Source: Nitrosomonas oligotropha (lineage in GTDB: Bacteria > Pseudomonadota > Gammaproteobacteria > Burkholderiales > Nitrosomonadaceae). From it: a DNA stretch of 42,654 bases. The stretch spans positions 1-42,654 of the forward strand of contig NZ_FNOE01000024.1 of the NCBI RefSeq assembly GCF_900106555.1. Reading direction: 5' to 3'. Made by a program: the position numbers and the translations under genes. The notes under the pieces are model-generated. The model saw only the letters and a list, made by a program, of their open reading frames with translations. It had not been told where the DNA came from and ran no database searches. This document shows, piece after piece, positions 42,559 through 42,654 of this stretch (the stretch's first letter is position 1; each line of letters begins with the position of its first letter).

Positions 42559-42654
42559 CTATAAATAGCGGTGTAAAAATGTACCACTGAGGCGCGCTAA
42601 ATTTCGTCGCAATCGCGGAATAAAAGTGTACCAATCTTAAGCCTGTAAGCTGAT
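42559..42654. mobile_element. Probable end of an IS21-like insertion sequence
   Basis: The last 96 bases do not fit the phage. They contain repeated tracts, GTGTAAAAATGTACCACT (42571-42588) and AAAAGTGTACCAAT (42623-42636), resembling the multiple terminal repeats of IS21-type elements. The sequence ends before any transposase is reached, so the family is only probable. Confidence 0.45.

Noticed and set aside
1..42654. CRISPR array
   Set aside because: No evenly spaced direct repeats were seen on reading through the window, and no Cas-like protein is present.

Overview
The window is a piece of a betaproteobacterial chromosome, most likely a Nitrosomonas-type ammonia oxidiser. This is inferred from moderate GC, many decayed insertion sequences, an SmbP-like His-rich metal-binding protein (first described in Nitrosomonas europaea) and the Gly-Cys-Leu tRNA cluster. 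No rRNA or other strict species marker is present.

Left part (1-9000) is a graveyard of mobile DNA. It has the 5' end of an IS481-type transposase cut by the window edge, an IS110/IS1111-type element whose transposase carries an in-frame TGA, a decayed large serine recombinase, a 144-bp MITE-like element with a CTAA target duplication, and IS5-type transposase fragments. Between these lie an acyltransferase, a lipoprotein, Rnk, a small membrane protein, a Crp/Fnr regulator and a TIGR04211-type SH3 protein.

Middle part (9050-20850) holds core and accessory genes: an MHS-type MFS transporter, a phytol/dolichol-kinase-like membrane protein, a 1-Cys peroxiredoxin, the SmbP-like protein, a transglutaminase-like/zinc-phospholipase-like fusion, several secreted proteins, and an exported MsrA-thioredoxin-MsrB fusion.

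The centrepiece (21238-32281) is a long same-strand sulfur cluster. In order it holds a YezD/DUF2292 protein, an outer-membrane porin, a periplasmic sulfate-binding protein, a DUF2325 protein, a degenerate EAL-domain protein, a family 2A (SrpI-type) encapsulin shell, a cysteine desulfurase with a 205-residue disordered cargo-type N-terminus, the sulfate permeases CysT and CysW, the ATPase CysA, and an EpsC/SrpH-type serine acetyltransferase. The gene set links sulfate import, the step feeding cysteine synthesis, and a protein nanocompartment loaded with an enzyme that strips sulfur from cysteine. The EAL-like protein has lost every catalytic signature and, with the two small DUF proteins, is the least explained part.

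Right part (32807-42654): tRNA-Gly, tRNA-Cys and tRNA-Leu are followed directly by the late end of a P2-like prophage transcribed toward the tRNAs. It encodes sheath, tube, chaperones E and E', tape measure, U, X, D, unknown small proteins, a ConA-like appendage protein, and a nested Rz/Rz1 spanin pair. The sheath gene is cut after its C-terminal half by what looks like the end of another insertion sequence, so the prophage is probably defective or misassembled at a repeat.
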